Assembly: GCA_003135035.1 (NCBI GenBank)
Contig: PLDE01000170.1
Coordinates: 1 to 5,955, forward strand
Direction: 5' to 3'
Length of the DNA stretch: 5,955 nucleotides
Source of the DNA: Candidatus Dormiibacterota bacterium
GTDB lineage: Bacteria; Chloroflexota; Dormibacteria; Aeolococcales; Bog-877
Shown here: piece after piece, positions 5,902 to 5,955 of the stretch
How the letters are laid out: the number at the start of each line of letters is the position of its first letter
Numbering within the stretch: position 1 is the stretch's first letter
Notes under the pieces: model-generated
What the model saw: only the letters and a program-made list of their open reading frames with translations
Database searches by the model: none
What the model was told of the DNA's origin: nothing
Made by a program: the position numbers and the translations under genes

Positions 5902-5955
5902 GTGATCGCACCTCGGCCCACGCTGACTCCCGAACGGCGCGGCTCCTGGATCACC
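5902..5955 (+). CDS. Possible start of a divergent gene, cut by window edge
   Basis: GTG 5902 opens a plus-strand frame that runs to the window end without a stop (18 codons, including APRPTLTPERRGSWIT). Its position, divergent from the YbjQ-type operon, is natural for a new gene. There is no clear Shine-Dalgarno and the peptide is too short to recognise. A minus-strand frame across the same bases is equally open, so this is only a placeholder. Confidence 0.2.
   Translation, partial: MIAPRPTLTPERRGSWIT

Noticed and set aside
5502..5954. Alternative minus-strand frame over the 133-aa gene
   Set aside because: Its product is an Arg/Pro/Ser/Trp-rich frame-shifted shadow of the 133-aa protein, which alone couples to the next gene.
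1..5955. tRNA, rRNA, CRISPR array, transposase or integrase
   Set aside because: I looked on both strands and found no cloverleaf, regularly spaced repeats, or transposase/recombinase motifs.

Overview
The window is GC-rich DNA (hand counts of 60-base lines in the minus-strand genes give about 67-78% GC). It has tightly packed bacterial genes, GTG starts and long spurious antisense frames. The proteins most resemble those of high-GC Gram-positive or Chloroflexota/Dormibacterota-type bacteria. That is a judgement from remembered family resemblance, not a database result, and no marker here fixes the phylum.

Layout, left to right. (1) 1-1125, minus: 3'-truncated pabB, aminodeoxychorismate synthase component I for folate synthesis; its last few codons lie beyond the left edge. 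(2) 1200-1431, plus: a possible remnant of a small secreted-protein gene. A good signal peptide is followed, one frame over, by a protein-like C-terminal stretch. (3) 1657-2397, plus: a GNAT-type acetyltransferase with visibly lower GC than its neighbours. (4) 2398-2628: intergenic DNA between convergent genes, with short inverted repeats and no convincing gene. (5) 5790 down to 2629, minus: four genes with essentially no intergenic space. They encode a 133-aa protein of unknown function, two proteins that each carry two YbjQ/UPF0145-type domains (328 and 272 aa), and a complete histone-deacetylase-family metallohydrolase (325 aa). (6) 5791-5955: the upstream region of that operon, with a perfect 8-bp GC hairpin beside a TATATT box and possibly the first codons of a divergent plus-strand gene.

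The most notable object is the four-gene minus-strand operon. It encodes four YbjQ-type domains in two paralogous double-domain proteins, which are translationally coupled to an uncharacterised small protein and followed immediately by a deacetylase-fold enzyme. The domain pattern suggests that a domain duplication came first and a whole-gene duplication second. What the module does cannot be read from the sequence. The linkage to a deacetylase with intact catalytic residues is the most testable lead. The convergent, compositionally different GNAT gene may be a later insertion, since it lies just beyond the point where the secreted-protein remnant breaks off.
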